9,541 bases of DNA from CAZEUZ01 sp964515805 (GTDB taxonomy: Bacteria > Pseudomonadota > Gammaproteobacteria > Pseudomonadales > Cellvibrionaceae): positions 1-9,541 of the forward strand of contig CAZEUZ010000026.1 of the NCBI GenBank assembly GCA_964515805.1. Reading direction: 5' to 3'. Shown piece by piece: positions 1 through 6,815 of this stretch (position 1 is the first letter of the stretch; the number at the start of each line of letters is the position of its first letter). The translations under genes and the position numbers were made by a program. The notes under the pieces were generated by a model that was not told the origin of the DNA, ran no database searches, and saw only the letters and a program-made list of their open reading frames with translations.

Positions 1-1282
1 TATTGACGCGGCGATTAAAGACTTGCTGTGTCACCAATGCACCGATCATATCACCTTCGACATTGACGGCAGTGCGAATGGTATCCAAGGGGCGCTCAAC
101 TATTAGCAGGATACCTATAGCTTCAAGGGGAATACCGGCAGCGAGCAACACCATTTGCATACCCGCCATAGAACCCGATGGCATACCAGGTGCTCCAATG
201 GAGGATACCATTGCCATAATAAATACAGCAAACATCGCTGTGGTACTTAAGTCGATACCGAACAAATAAGCGATGAAAATCGCGGCAATGCCCTCGTATA
301 AGGCAGTACCGTCCATGTTCATGGTTGCACCCAAAGGAAAGATAAAACCAGCAACGGTCTCCGATACATCAAATTCATTTTTTGCTGTCTGTAAGCTGAT
401 GGGCAATGTTGCCGAACTCGATGATGTGGCAAAAGCTACCAGCAGCGGTTTACTGGCGCCGAGGAAAAATCGCGATGGGTTGACACCGCCGAAAAAATAG
501 GCAATCAGTGGCAGTATTACCAAACCGTGCAATAACGTGGCACCAACCACCACCCCGCAGAAACTCAACAGCGAGTCGATGAGCGTACCATCACTTTTCA
601 GAGTCACATCAAAAATAATGGCATAAACTCCAATAGGCGTCAGTAATATCAGCCAACCCACAAGTTTATACAGCACCTTATTGATGTGATGAACTCCGAC
701 AACCAAGGGACTATGTTGTGGAACAACCAATAGCATGGCCAAACCAATCAGGAATGCATTGGTGGCAATACCCAGAATATTGAGTTCGGCAAGCGCCGTA
801 AACGGATTGGTGAAAGCCAGAGTCAACAGTTGCTGAGTAACTTGCAACAAGGAGTCACTGTTGTGATCAATGATTTTTTTTGGAGCAACATAGTGCTCAG
901 CCTGACTCAAGCTGTCGATACTGATTTGTTGTACGACTCCCTCCCAAGGGTGGATAAAAAATACGACGGTCAAGCCAATAGCAATGGCAATTATCGTTGT
1001 ACAGAGGTAGTAACCGATAGCAACGCCACCCAATATTTTAAGGCGTCCAGCATTGCCAATATTTAGTAGGCCGCCGATTAGGGAGAAAAAAATAATCGGC
1101 GCAATCAGCATTTTCAGCAGCGCTAAAAATGTGTTTTTGAGAAGTAAGATGAATGCGTAAAAATCAGGCGGCGTATCAATTTTTACCCATTGATAATCGC
1201 CAAAACTGATAGCGGAAAAATAACCGAAGGCACCCGCCATCAGTGTCCAAAAAGTGAGGTTTTTTGGTAAGTATTTAGTCAA
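1..1282 (-). CDS. Dicarboxylate/amino acid:cation symporter (SDF/DAACS family), 3' end off the window
   Basis: Inner-membrane secondary transporter that takes up acidic amino acids or C4-dicarboxylates with Na+ or H+. The reverse strand reads open from 1282 to the window edge, giving 427 residues; only a short C-terminal tail should be missing. The family signatures are all visible: hairpin-1 serine motif SSSSATLP (about residues 287-294), NMDGT (322-326), a hairpin-2 stretch with PGMPSGS (about 365-371), and the TM8 pattern D400-x2-R403-x3-N407-x3-D411. These TM8 positions match GltPh Asp394, Arg397, Asn401 and Asp405. Arg403 favours an acidic substrate, but glutamate/aspartate and succinate/fumarate types cannot be separated by eye. 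The start is uncertain. The frame has no ATG before 1240, and TTG at 1282 restores a full first membrane helix, whereas ATG at 1240 would trim it. No strong ribosome site precedes either. It diverges from ybaB. Confidence 0.9.
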   Translation of the reverse strand, partial: MTKYLPKNLTFWTLMAGAFGYFSAISFGDYQWVKIDTPPDFYAFILLLKNTFLALLKMLIAPIIFFSLIGGLLNIGNAGRLKILGGVAIGYYLCTTIIAIAIGLTVVFFIHPWEGVVQQISIDSLSQAEHYVAPKKIIDHNSDSLLQVTQQLLTLAFTNPFTALAELNILGIATNAFLIGLAMLLVVPQHSPLVVGVHHINKVLYKLVGWLILLTPIGVYAIIFDVTLKSDGTLIDSLLSFCGVVVGATLLHGLVILPLIAYFFGGVNPSRFFLGASKPLLVAFATSSSSATLPISLQTAKNEFDVSETVAGFIFPLGATMNMDGTALYEGIAAIFIAYLFGIDLSTTAMFAVFIMAMVSSIGAPGMPSGSMAGMQMVLLAAGIPLEAIGILLIVERPLDTIRTAVNVEGDMIGALVTQQVFNRRVN

Positions 1283-1440
1283 GCGTACAATGTTACACCA
1301 AAAATGAATCTTTAGGTGGGCGATTTTTTAAGGAATATCGAAATAGTAATTGCCAAAATATATGGTTTTTCCTGTGTCTTTTTTGAAAGCAAATATTCAT
1401 AATAGTATTACGTGGATTTAACCTGTAACGCGGGTTCAAC

Positions 1441-1452
1441 TTGCAATTGCAA
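1441..1452. promoter_or_regulatory. Perfect 12-bp palindrome TTGCAATTGCAA, possible operator
   Basis: TTGCAATTGCAA reads identically on both strands and is also two tandem copies of TTGCAA. It sits in the middle of the divergent intergenic region. Short arms TCAAC (1436-1440) and GTTGA (1460-1464) flank it, though not symmetrically about its centre. Such a site could bind a dimeric regulator of the symporter or of ybaB. The regulator cannot be named, and about two perfect 12-mers are expected by chance in a window of this size. Confidence 0.3.
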
Positions 1453-1470
1453 CAGATGGGTTGATTCCTA

Positions 1471-1492
1471 AAAACACCTGATTAGATGTTTT
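1471..1492. promoter_or_regulatory. Imperfect 22-bp dyad, possible operator or small hairpin
   Basis: The arms AAAACACCT (1471-1479) and AGATGTTTT (1484-1492) pair at 8 of 9 positions around a GATT centre. The dyad lies 19 bp downstream of the TTGCAA palindrome and just upstream of the TATAAA box, where a regulator could act on ybaB transcription. A weak AT-rich hairpin or coincidence is also possible. Confidence 0.28.
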
Positions 1493-1509
1493 CATTTAGT
1501 CTACATTCT

Positions 1510-1515
1510 TATAAA
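1510..1515 (+). promoter_or_regulatory. Candidate -10 box (TATAAA) for ybaB-recR-rnd
   Basis: TATAAA matches five of six positions of the sigma-70 -10 consensus and would give a leader of roughly 70 bases before ybaB. No good -35 hexamer lies 16-18 bp upstream, so an activator or another promoter may be involved. The need for a promoter is clear from context, because ybaB has no upstream co-directional gene here. The exact site is a guess. Confidence 0.22.
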
Positions 1516-1571
1516 GCGTAGGAATGGGCAAAGTCAAATAAACCCGGTTTAAAAATGTAATAGAGAAAAGT

Positions 1572-1578
1572 AAGAGGA
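1572..1578 (+). promoter_or_regulatory. Ribosome binding site of ybaB, followed by three GATA repeats
   Basis: AAGAGGA lies 10 bases before the ATG at 1589 and supports that start. The spacer is made of GATA units: three perfect copies (1577-1588) overlap the end of the Shine-Dalgarno core and abut the start codon. Confidence 0.65.
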
Positions 1579-1588
1579 TAGATAGATA

Positions 1589-1912
1589 ATGATTAAAGGT
1601 ATCGGTGACTTTATGAAGCAGGCCAAAGCCATGCAGGAAAATATGGAAAGCATGCAGCAAGAAATTGCAGCCACGGAGGTTGAGGGAGAAGCCGGTGCAG
1701 GTATGGTCAAACTCACTATGACAGGACGTCACGATGTTAAAAAAGTTTTTCTCGATTCCAGTTTAATGAGTGAGAATAAAGAAATACTGGAAGACCTTAT
1801 TGCCGCAGCCGTCAACGACGCAGTGCGCAAGGTTGAAGTGGCTAACAAGGATAAAATGGGGGGGTTAACTGCAGGCTTAAATCTACCACCCGGCTTTAAA
1901 ATGCCGTTTTGA
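1589..1912 (+). CDS. ybaB: YbaB/EbfC family nucleoid-associated DNA-binding protein
   Basis: A 107-residue protein close to the usual family length (about 105-110). Proteins of this family form homodimers that bind DNA without strict sequence specificity, coat the nucleoid and influence expression. The Met/Gln/Glu-rich N-terminal helix (about residues 1-30) is typical, as are the central G-x-G-x-V-K-L-T-x-T-G segment (about 36-47) and the Gly/Pro/Met-rich C-terminal tail with LPPGFKMPF. The ATG start is supported by the AAGAGGA ribosome site. It is followed after 9 bases by recR, the standard bacterial pairing. The dnaX gene that commonly precedes this pair is absent: the upstream neighbour is a divergent transporter, so ybaB probably has its own promoter here. 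Confidence 0.94.
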   Translation: MIKGIGDFMKQAKAMQENMESMQQEIAATEVEGEAGAGMVKLTMTGRHDVKKVFLDSSLMSENKEILEDLIAAAVNDAVRKVEVANKDKMGGLTAGLNLPPGFKMPF

Positions 1913-1921
1913 GCACCGTTA

Positions 1922-2515
1922 ATGTTTAGCCCACTTATTGAAGAATTAATCAAAGCGCTTTGTTGTCTTCCAGGCGTAGGACGCAAATCGGCTCAACGTA
2001 TGGCGTTGCAAATATTGGAGCGCGACCGCCAGGGCGGACGGCAATTGGCGGACTGTTTACATAAAGCAATAGAAAACATTAGACGCTGCCAGCACTGTCG
2101 CATATTGACGGAGAGCGATATCTGCGCACTTTGTGCCAGCCAAAAACGGACAACCTCACAACTTTGTATTGTCGAAACACCTGCAGATGTTCTCGCTATT
2201 GAACAATCAGGGACTTATCAAGGCAAATATTTTGTACTGTTAGGCCATCTCTCACCTATCGACGGCATCGGCCCTGAAGAGATAGGACTACCGCTACTAA
2301 TTGAGCGATTGACCAATGAAACCATAGACGAATTGATACTAGCGACTAACACCACCGTTGAGGGAGAAGCGACAGCTCATTACATCGCTAATAAAGCCGA
2401 ATCCATGGGCGTTAAGGTTTCCAGAATTGCTCATGGCGTGCCTCTTGGAGGCGAGTTAGAGTATATCGATGGTGGTACCTTGGCACATGCCTTTGCAAGC
2501 CGGAGAGCACTGTGA
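1922..2515 (+). CDS. recR: Recombination mediator protein RecR
   Basis: RecR works with RecO and RecF to load RecA onto SSB-coated single-stranded gaps. The 197-residue product matches the family length (about 198-201). In order it shows a helix-hairpin-helix with LPGVGRKSAQRMA (about residues 16-28), a C4 zinc motif (Cys56, Cys59, Cys68, Cys71), a Toprim domain starting at LCIVETPAD (about 81-89), and the C-terminal RIAHGVPLGGELEYID segment (about 168-183). No strong Shine-Dalgarno precedes the ATG at 1922. The 9-base gap from the ybaB stop suggests translational coupling. Its stop codon overlaps the GTG start of rnd. Confidence 0.97.
   Translation: MFSPLIEELIKALCCLPGVGRKSAQRMALQILERDRQGGRQLADCLHKAIENIRRCQHCRILTESDICALCASQKRTTSQLCIVETPADVLAIEQSGTYQGKYFVLLGHLSPIDGIGPEEIGLPLLIERLTNETIDELILATNTTVEGEATAHYIANKAESMGVKVSRIAHGVPLGGELEYIDGGTLAHAFASRRAL
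2502..2507 (+). promoter_or_regulatory. Ribosome binding site of rnd inside the recR 3' end
   Basis: GGAGAG lies four bases before the GTG at 2512, within the last codons of recR. With the GTGA stop/start overlap (2512-2515), it supports the GTG as the true start and suggests coupled translation of recR and rnd. Confidence 0.6.
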
Positions 2516-3654
2516 CCGAATTCAACCCCCAATTTGTTGATAATGATACACAACTGGCAACTCTGTGCACATCCTGGCTAGAACAACCGGCCATTGCTAT
2601 TGATACGGAATTCATGCGCAGTGAGACTTTTTATCCTCACATCGGCTTATTGCAAATTGCAGATAACGATGGCGTGTATTTAATCGATCCGCTAAAAATT
2701 AATGACAGATCACCACTGGTCGAGGTATTGCGACAAACTTCTGTTGTTAAAATCATTCATTCCTGTTCGCAAGACTTGGCCGTTTTTCATCATTACTTCG
2801 GTATTTTACCTGAAACGATTTTTGATACCCAAATTGCCGCTGGGTTTATTGGTCATGGTATGGCAATCAGCTATGCCAAATTATTAAAAACCCTACTAGG
2901 GATCGACATCCCCAAGCAGGAAACCCGTTCCAATTGGTTAAGACGCCCATTGAGCGATGCTCAATTGCACTACGCAGCAATGGATGTGGCCTATCTTTTG
3001 CCAATCTACCTACAGATGAAAACCAAGCTAGAGCAGCAACAACGGCTGGCCTGGGTAGAGTCCGATTGCCAACAATTATTGGATAAAACACGCGAATCAT
3101 TGGAGCATAGCCATTATTACACACGGATAAAATCTGCTTGGAAATTAGACTATGAAGAGTTGGCAATACTTAAAACACTATGTAATTGGCGGGAACAGCA
3201 AGCGCATCGACAAGATGTACCGCGAAACCGTATCGCTAAAGACGCCCTACTCTGGGAATTAGCAGTAAAGAAACCACAGACTGATGCTGAAATACAAAAT
3301 ATTAGCAAATATTGTCCGCAAACTGTAAGTATGTATGGCGATGCATTAATGACATTGATAAAAAATGTTTTACAGGATGACGACCATAATTATCCCGAAT
3401 TAATACCCCGACCTTTATCCAGAGAGCAAGGCCAACTGATCAAGCAACTAAAAGCTAAAGTTAAAGAGATAGCATCAGACAATCAGTTGCCGCCCGAGCT
3501 ATTAATGTGTAAAAAAGACTATGAACTACTGTTGCGTTCGGGAGAAGAAAATGCCGACTATCAATTGCCGGATTCATTAAAAAATTGGCGTCAATCATTG
3601 CTAGAACAGCCATTGATAACGCTATTGGCCGACGTTATTCGGCCAGCAAGATGA
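2512..3654 (+). CDS. rnd: Ribonuclease D
   Basis: A cytoplasmic 3'-5' exoribonuclease of the DEDDy class that trims the 3' ends of tRNA precursors and other small RNAs. The product has 380 residues; E. coli RNase D has 375. The four metal-binding acidic residues and the tyrosine are all present: motif I AIDTEF (Asp31, Glu33), motif II HSCSQDL (Asp88), and motif III HYAAMD (Tyr154, Asp158). An HRDC domain follows (about residues 212-292), with a second helical HRDC-like region to the C terminus (EQGQLIKQLKAKVKEIA, then LLMCKKDYELLLR). It starts at GTG, overlapping the recR stop by four bases with a good ribosome site, so it is the third gene of a ybaB-recR-rnd transcription unit. It ends just before a strong hairpin. 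Confidence 0.97.
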   Translation: MTEFNPQFVDNDTQLATLCTSWLEQPAIAIDTEFMRSETFYPHIGLLQIADNDGVYLIDPLKINDRSPLVEVLRQTSVVKIIHSCSQDLAVFHHYFGILPETIFDTQIAAGFIGHGMAISYAKLLKTLLGIDIPKQETRSNWLRRPLSDAQLHYAAMDVAYLLPIYLQMKTKLEQQQRLAWVESDCQQLLDKTRESLEHSHYYTRIKSAWKLDYEELAILKTLCNWREQQAHRQDVPRNRIAKDALLWELAVKKPQTDAEIQNISKYCPQTVSMYGDALMTLIKNVLQDDDHNYPELIPRPLSREQGQLIKQLKAKVKEIASDNQLPPELLMCKKDYELLLRSGEENADYQLPDSLKNWRQSLLEQPLITLLADVIRPAR

Positions 3655-3681
3655 TTTCGTTTAAATCTCTGAGGGTTATAT

Positions 3682-3703
3682 TCCCCGCCGCTTGCGGCGG
3701 GGA
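3682..3703 (+). terminator. GC-rich hairpin terminator after rnd, possibly shared with pgsA
   Basis: TCCCCGCCG (3682-3690) pairs perfectly over 9 bp with CGGCGGGGA (3695-3703) around a CTTG loop. On the plus strand it is followed by ATGTTTATTTATAG, which is U-rich but interrupted, consistent with Rho-independent termination of the ybaB-recR-rnd unit. It also lies about 33 bases past the pgsA stop on the minus strand. There the following bases are not a T tract, so two-way activity is less sure. Confidence 0.75.
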
Positions 3704-3735
3704 TGTTTATTTATAGTATCGCGCTTAGACCAATT

Positions 3736-4293
3736 TCAGCTTGTGCTCGACAAGGACGGCCAAGCGGCCTTAAGATAAAGTACCATTGACCATAGGGTTA
3801 GCACAGCAGCGATATATAATGATATGTAACCCAGTGGGGTGAACCAAGTAGGATCCGTTGGGTTATCGTACAGTAATACAATAATGGCAACCATTTGCAT
3901 AGCGGTCTTGAATTTGCCGATAGTAGATACGGCAACACTGGTTCGTTTACCCAACTCAGCCATCCATTCCCGCAGAGCAGATATCGTGATCTCACGACCG
4001 ATGATGATGATTGCTGGAATGGCAAACCACGGTGTGTTGTAGGTCTCGACCAACAACACCAAAGCAGCCACTACCATTAATTTATCGGCAACGGGATCTA
4101 AAAAAGCGCCGAAGGGCGTCACTTGATTGTATGCGCGTGCAATCCACCCATCCAACCAATCCGTAACAGCGGCGATAGAAAATACTGCCGTCGATAACAG
4201 ATAGCGCCATTCGGAAGGCCAGTAAAAAACAGCGACAAACAGAGGAATAAGAACAATGCGCAGCAATGTCAATTGATTAGCGAAATTCATCAT
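3736..4293 (-). CDS. pgsA: CDP-diacylglycerol--glycerol-3-phosphate 3-phosphatidyltransferase
   Basis: Integral inner-membrane enzyme that makes phosphatidylglycerophosphate from CDP-diacylglycerol and glycerol-3-phosphate, the committed step to phosphatidylglycerol and cardiolipin. The 185-residue product is of normal length (E. coli 182) with several hydrophobic segments. The CDP-alcohol phosphatidyltransferase signature is complete: Asp45, Asp48-Gly49, Ala52-Arg53, Gly62, Asp66 and Asp70, with the standard spacing D-x2-DG-x2-AR-x8-G-x3-D-x3-D. Two consecutive ATG codons (4293 and 4290) could start it; the difference is one residue. It follows uvrC with a 9-base gap and is the last gene of the regulator-uvrC-pgsA cluster. 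No obvious ribosome site precedes it, so coupling to uvrC is likely. Confidence 0.97.
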   Translation of the reverse strand: MMNFANQLTLLRIVLIPLFVAVFYWPSEWRYLLSTAVFSIAAVTDWLDGWIARAYNQVTPFGAFLDPVADKLMVVAALVLLVETYNTPWFAIPAIIIIGREITISALREWMAELGKRTSVAVSTIGKFKTAMQMVAIIVLLYDNPTDPTWFTPLGYISLYIAAVLTLWSMVLYLKAAWPSLSSTS

Positions 4294-4302
4294 CGCGCTA
4301 CA

Positions 4303-6123
4303 TTACTCGTTGCGCAATGCGCTGTAAATGTCTTTAGCCATTTTTTTACTGATTCCACTGACCTGGCTCAGTTCTTCCACACTGGATTTCTTTATTTCTT
4401 GTAGTCCGCCAAAATGATGTAACAATTCTCTGCGTCGTTTGGATCCTACGCCGGGAATAGCTTCAAGTACTGATGTCCTGCGTTTTTTTTCGCGCCGCTG
4501 TTGATGACCAGTAATAGCAAAGCGATGAGCTTCGTCCCTGATTTCTTGTAACAGATGCAATGCAGGAGAATCACCACTGAGGGTGCGTTCAGAACCATCG
4601 CTTAACACCAATGTTTCAAAGCCGGCCTTGCGCGTACTGCCCTTGGCAATACCGAGAATATAAACCGTATTGATGGCCAGTTCCGCCAGTACACTTTTCG
4701 CTTGATTGACTTGACCTTTGCCGCCATCAATCAGCAGTATATCCGGCAATATCCCCTCACCCTGCTGTAACTTTATATAGCGACGCATCAACGCCTGTTC
4801 CATAGCCGCATAGTCGTCGCCTGCGGTAACATCATCTATATTAAAGCGACGATAATCAGATTTTAATGGGCCCGTTTGGTTAAAGACAACGCAAGCTGCT
4901 TGCGTTAACTCGCCACTGCTGTGGCTCACATCAAAACATTCTATGCGGTTGCAGCTGTCGTCTATACCCAATGCTTCTTGAAGAACGGCAAAACGCTGCA
5001 AGATATTTTTTTTTGTATTTAAGTGAGCAGCCAAATTTTGTACTGCGGCTGTTGCTGCCAAATCCAACCATTTTTTTCGATGAGATTTAACTTTGTCCAA
5101 CAATTGCACTTTGCGAGCAGCCTTTTCTGTCAACACATGCTGTAAAACACCTTGCTCTTCTTTTGGTAAACGATGGCTAAGCAGTACTTCGTGAGGCAAT
5201 TGCCTTTGCTCATTGGCAAGATAAAATTGTGGCAGAAACGCTGTCAATAAATGTTCTTCAGTCCGTTGCAACTTATCTTGGGAAAAATAACTTTTACTAG
5301 CGATAGTACGACCGTGACGAATAAACAAGACATGGACGCAAACTGTGCTACTTTTTTTGGTAACAGCGAAGACATCGATTACTCCCTGCCCGGCTTCAAA
5401 CCCATGCTCTGCTTGAAGTCGCCGCAACGTAGCAATCTGGTCCCGATAAACAGCCGCCTGCTCGTAGTCTAATTGTTGCGCTACCAAATCCATCTTATCG
5501 GCCAACTCTTTTAATAAAATATCATTGTCACCACGCAAAAAAAATTCTACGTGGCGGATGTGACTTCGATAATCTTCAGCGGAAATATAGTTAACGCAAG
5601 GCGCTGTACAGCGATCTATTTGGTATTGTAGACACGGTCGGCTACGATTATTGAACACGCTGTTTTCGCACTGACGCACACGAAAGGTTTTCTGCAGAAA
5701 ACGCAGGCCTTCATAGACAGCACCAGTACTGGGATAGGGACCGAAATACTGCCCTTTTCTACTCTTGGCACCGCGATGAAAAGTAATACGTGGGTAGGTA
5801 TCAGAAGAAATAAAAATATAGGGATAAGATTTATCGTCGCGCAATAAAATGTTGTAAGGTGGCCGCTGCGATTTAATTAAGCTTTGCTCGAGAATTAAGG
5901 CTTCACTTTCCGTCGCGGTTACAGTGACCTGAATAGCATCGATTTTGTCGACCAGTGAACGTGTCTTGACGGTCAGTCCAGAACGGTGAAAGTAACTGTT
6001 AATTCGGTTCTTGAGATTTTTTGCCTTGCCGACATAGAGAATTGCGCCCATGTCATCATACATTTGGTAGACGCCTGACGCAGTGGTAAGTGTTTTAAGA
6101 AAGCTTTCGGAATCAAACGGCAC
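4303..6123 (-). CDS. uvrC: Excinuclease ABC subunit C (UvrC)
   Basis: The dual nuclease of nucleotide excision repair, which cuts DNA on both sides of a lesion after UvrA/UvrB recognition. The product has 606 residues (E. coli 610). Domains in order: GIY-YIG nuclease (GVYQMYDD and LYVGKAKNLKNR, about residues 17-40) for the 3' incision; four cysteines C152, C164, C172, C176, the positions reported as an iron-sulfur site in E. coli UvrC; a UVR motif binding UvrB (about 203-238); an RNase H-like endonuclease for the 5' incision (Asp398 in FDVSHSSG, Asp437, Asp466 in LLIDGGKGQ, His533 in DEAHRFA); and tandem C-terminal helix-hairpin-helix motifs (about 553-603). The start is GTG at 6123 with AGGA 11 bases upstream. 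It begins 19 bases after the regulator gene's stop, so the two are probably co-transcribed. Confidence 0.97.
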   Translation of the reverse strand: MPFDSESFLKTLTTASGVYQMYDDMGAILYVGKAKNLKNRINSYFHRSGLTVKTRSLVDKIDAIQVTVTATESEALILEQSLIKSQRPPYNILLRDDKSYPYIFISSDTYPRITFHRGAKSRKGQYFGPYPSTGAVYEGLRFLQKTFRVRQCENSVFNNRSRPCLQYQIDRCTAPCVNYISAEDYRSHIRHVEFFLRGDNDILLKELADKMDLVAQQLDYEQAAVYRDQIATLRRLQAEHGFEAGQGVIDVFAVTKKSSTVCVHVLFIRHGRTIASKSYFSQDKLQRTEEHLLTAFLPQFYLANEQRQLPHEVLLSHRLPKEEQGVLQHVLTEKAARKVQLLDKVKSHRKKWLDLAATAAVQNLAAHLNTKKNILQRFAVLQEALGIDDSCNRIECFDVSHSSGELTQAACVVFNQTGPLKSDYRRFNIDDVTAGDDYAAMEQALMRRYIKLQQGEGILPDILLIDGGKGQVNQAKSVLAELAINTVYILGIAKGSTRKAGFETLVLSDGSERTLSGDSPALHLLQEIRDEAHRFAITGHQQRREKKRRTSVLEAIPGVGSKRRRELLHHFGGLQEIKKSSVEELSQVSGISKKMAKDIYSALRNE

Positions 6124-6142
6124 AGAGGTAATAGTCCTATCT

Positions 6143-6799
6143 TTAGGCCAGCATCAACTCATCAATGTCGAACATCTTATACCTAAGAGCAAGGATAGCC
6201 AATTCGACATCACTGCCGATGCAGAGCTTTTCGAAAATGCGGTAGCGGTAGCTGTTAACGGTTTTTGCACTGACACAAAACGTATCCGCTATAGATTTTA
6301 CCTTCACTCCTCTAATAACCATCATTGCTATCTGCAATTCTCTTCTTGAAAGCTGATTAAAGAGCGACCTGTCTGTTTCACCATTCACAGCTTTGAAGGC
6401 TAACTGAGAGGCAATTTCTCTGCTCATATATAGCTTGCCTCTTATTACAGCATTGATTGAAGCAATCAACTCTTCCGGTGGCGCACCCTTAGTAATATAA
6501 CCTTTTGCTCCAGCCTGAATCATACAAGAAGCATAGACTTCATTATCACAAGGAGCTATAGCGACAATATTGAGAGCTTGATCAATGTCCAGCAACTTTT
6601 TAGTGGCTTCGATACTGCCCATTCCCGGCATTTTTATATCCATTAAAATAACTTGCGGCCTCAACTTGCACGCCAGCTTGAGAGCCTCTTCACCGTCCCT
6701 AGCCTCGCCAACTACTTTAAACGTATCGATATCACCTAATATTTTTGCAATACCTACGCGTACTAAGTGATGACAGTCAACAACGATAATAGTGATCAT
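6143..6799 (-). CDS. GacA/UvrY-family LuxR-type response regulator with an atypical receiver pocket
   Basis: A two-component response regulator; in relatives the BarA/GacS kinase phosphorylates it and it activates CsrA-titrating small RNAs. The 218-residue product has a receiver domain (about 1-120) and a LuxR-type helix-turn-helix (about 147-210, with LSRRELQIAMMVIRGVKVK then KTVNSYRYRIFEKL). Colinearity with E. coli UvrY and the position before uvrC-pgsA identify the family. Asp8, the phospho-acceptor Asp54 (ILMDIKMPGM) and Lys104 (GYITKG) are present. The second metal-binding Asp is Cys9 (VVDCHH instead of VVDDH), and the switch Thr/Ser is Ala82 (AIAPCD instead of LTVHT). Six cysteines are present. 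The ATG at 6799 is preferred because it gives the canonical N terminus; an upstream TTG at 6817 would add six residues. I withhold the symbol gacA/uvrY because of the altered pocket. Confidence 0.9.
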   Translation of the reverse strand: MITIIVVDCHHLVRVGIAKILGDIDTFKVVGEARDGEEALKLACKLRPQVILMDIKMPGMGSIEATKKLLDIDQALNIVAIAPCDNEVYASCMIQAGAKGYITKGAPPEELIASINAVIRGKLYMSREIASQLAFKAVNGETDRSLFNQLSRRELQIAMMVIRGVKVKSIADTFCVSAKTVNSYRYRIFEKLCIGSDVELAILALRYKMFDIDELMLA

Positions 6800-6815
6800 G
6801 CATCTACTTTGACAC

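Larger units (their letters stand above)
1283..1588. other. 306-base divergent intergenic region between the symporter and ybaB
   Basis: No gene is recognised here. The region is AT-rich and should hold the promoters of both the symporter (minus) and ybaB (plus). It contains a perfect 12-bp palindrome (1441-1452), an imperfect 22-bp dyad (1471-1492), a TATAAA box (1510-1515) and a purine-rich ribosome site (1572-1578). I found no convincing -35/-10 pair for the symporter. The conserved core of 4.5S RNA, which often lies near dnaX-ybaB-recR, is not present. Confidence 0.6.

Noticed and set aside
3..1066. Plus-strand open frames of 75-88 codons at 3-269, 273-500 and 830-1066
   Set aside because: They lie opposite the symporter, whose minus-strand frame has continuous family motifs. 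The plus-strand translations show no recognisable domain.
1425..1470. GGGTTCAA resembling a tRNA T-loop
   Set aside because: No matching T-stem, anticodon stem or acceptor stem could be built around it on either strand.
1283..1588. Possible 4.5S RNA gene upstream of ybaB
   Set aside because: The conserved GGTCAGG...GGAAGG-type core of SRP RNA is absent on both strands.
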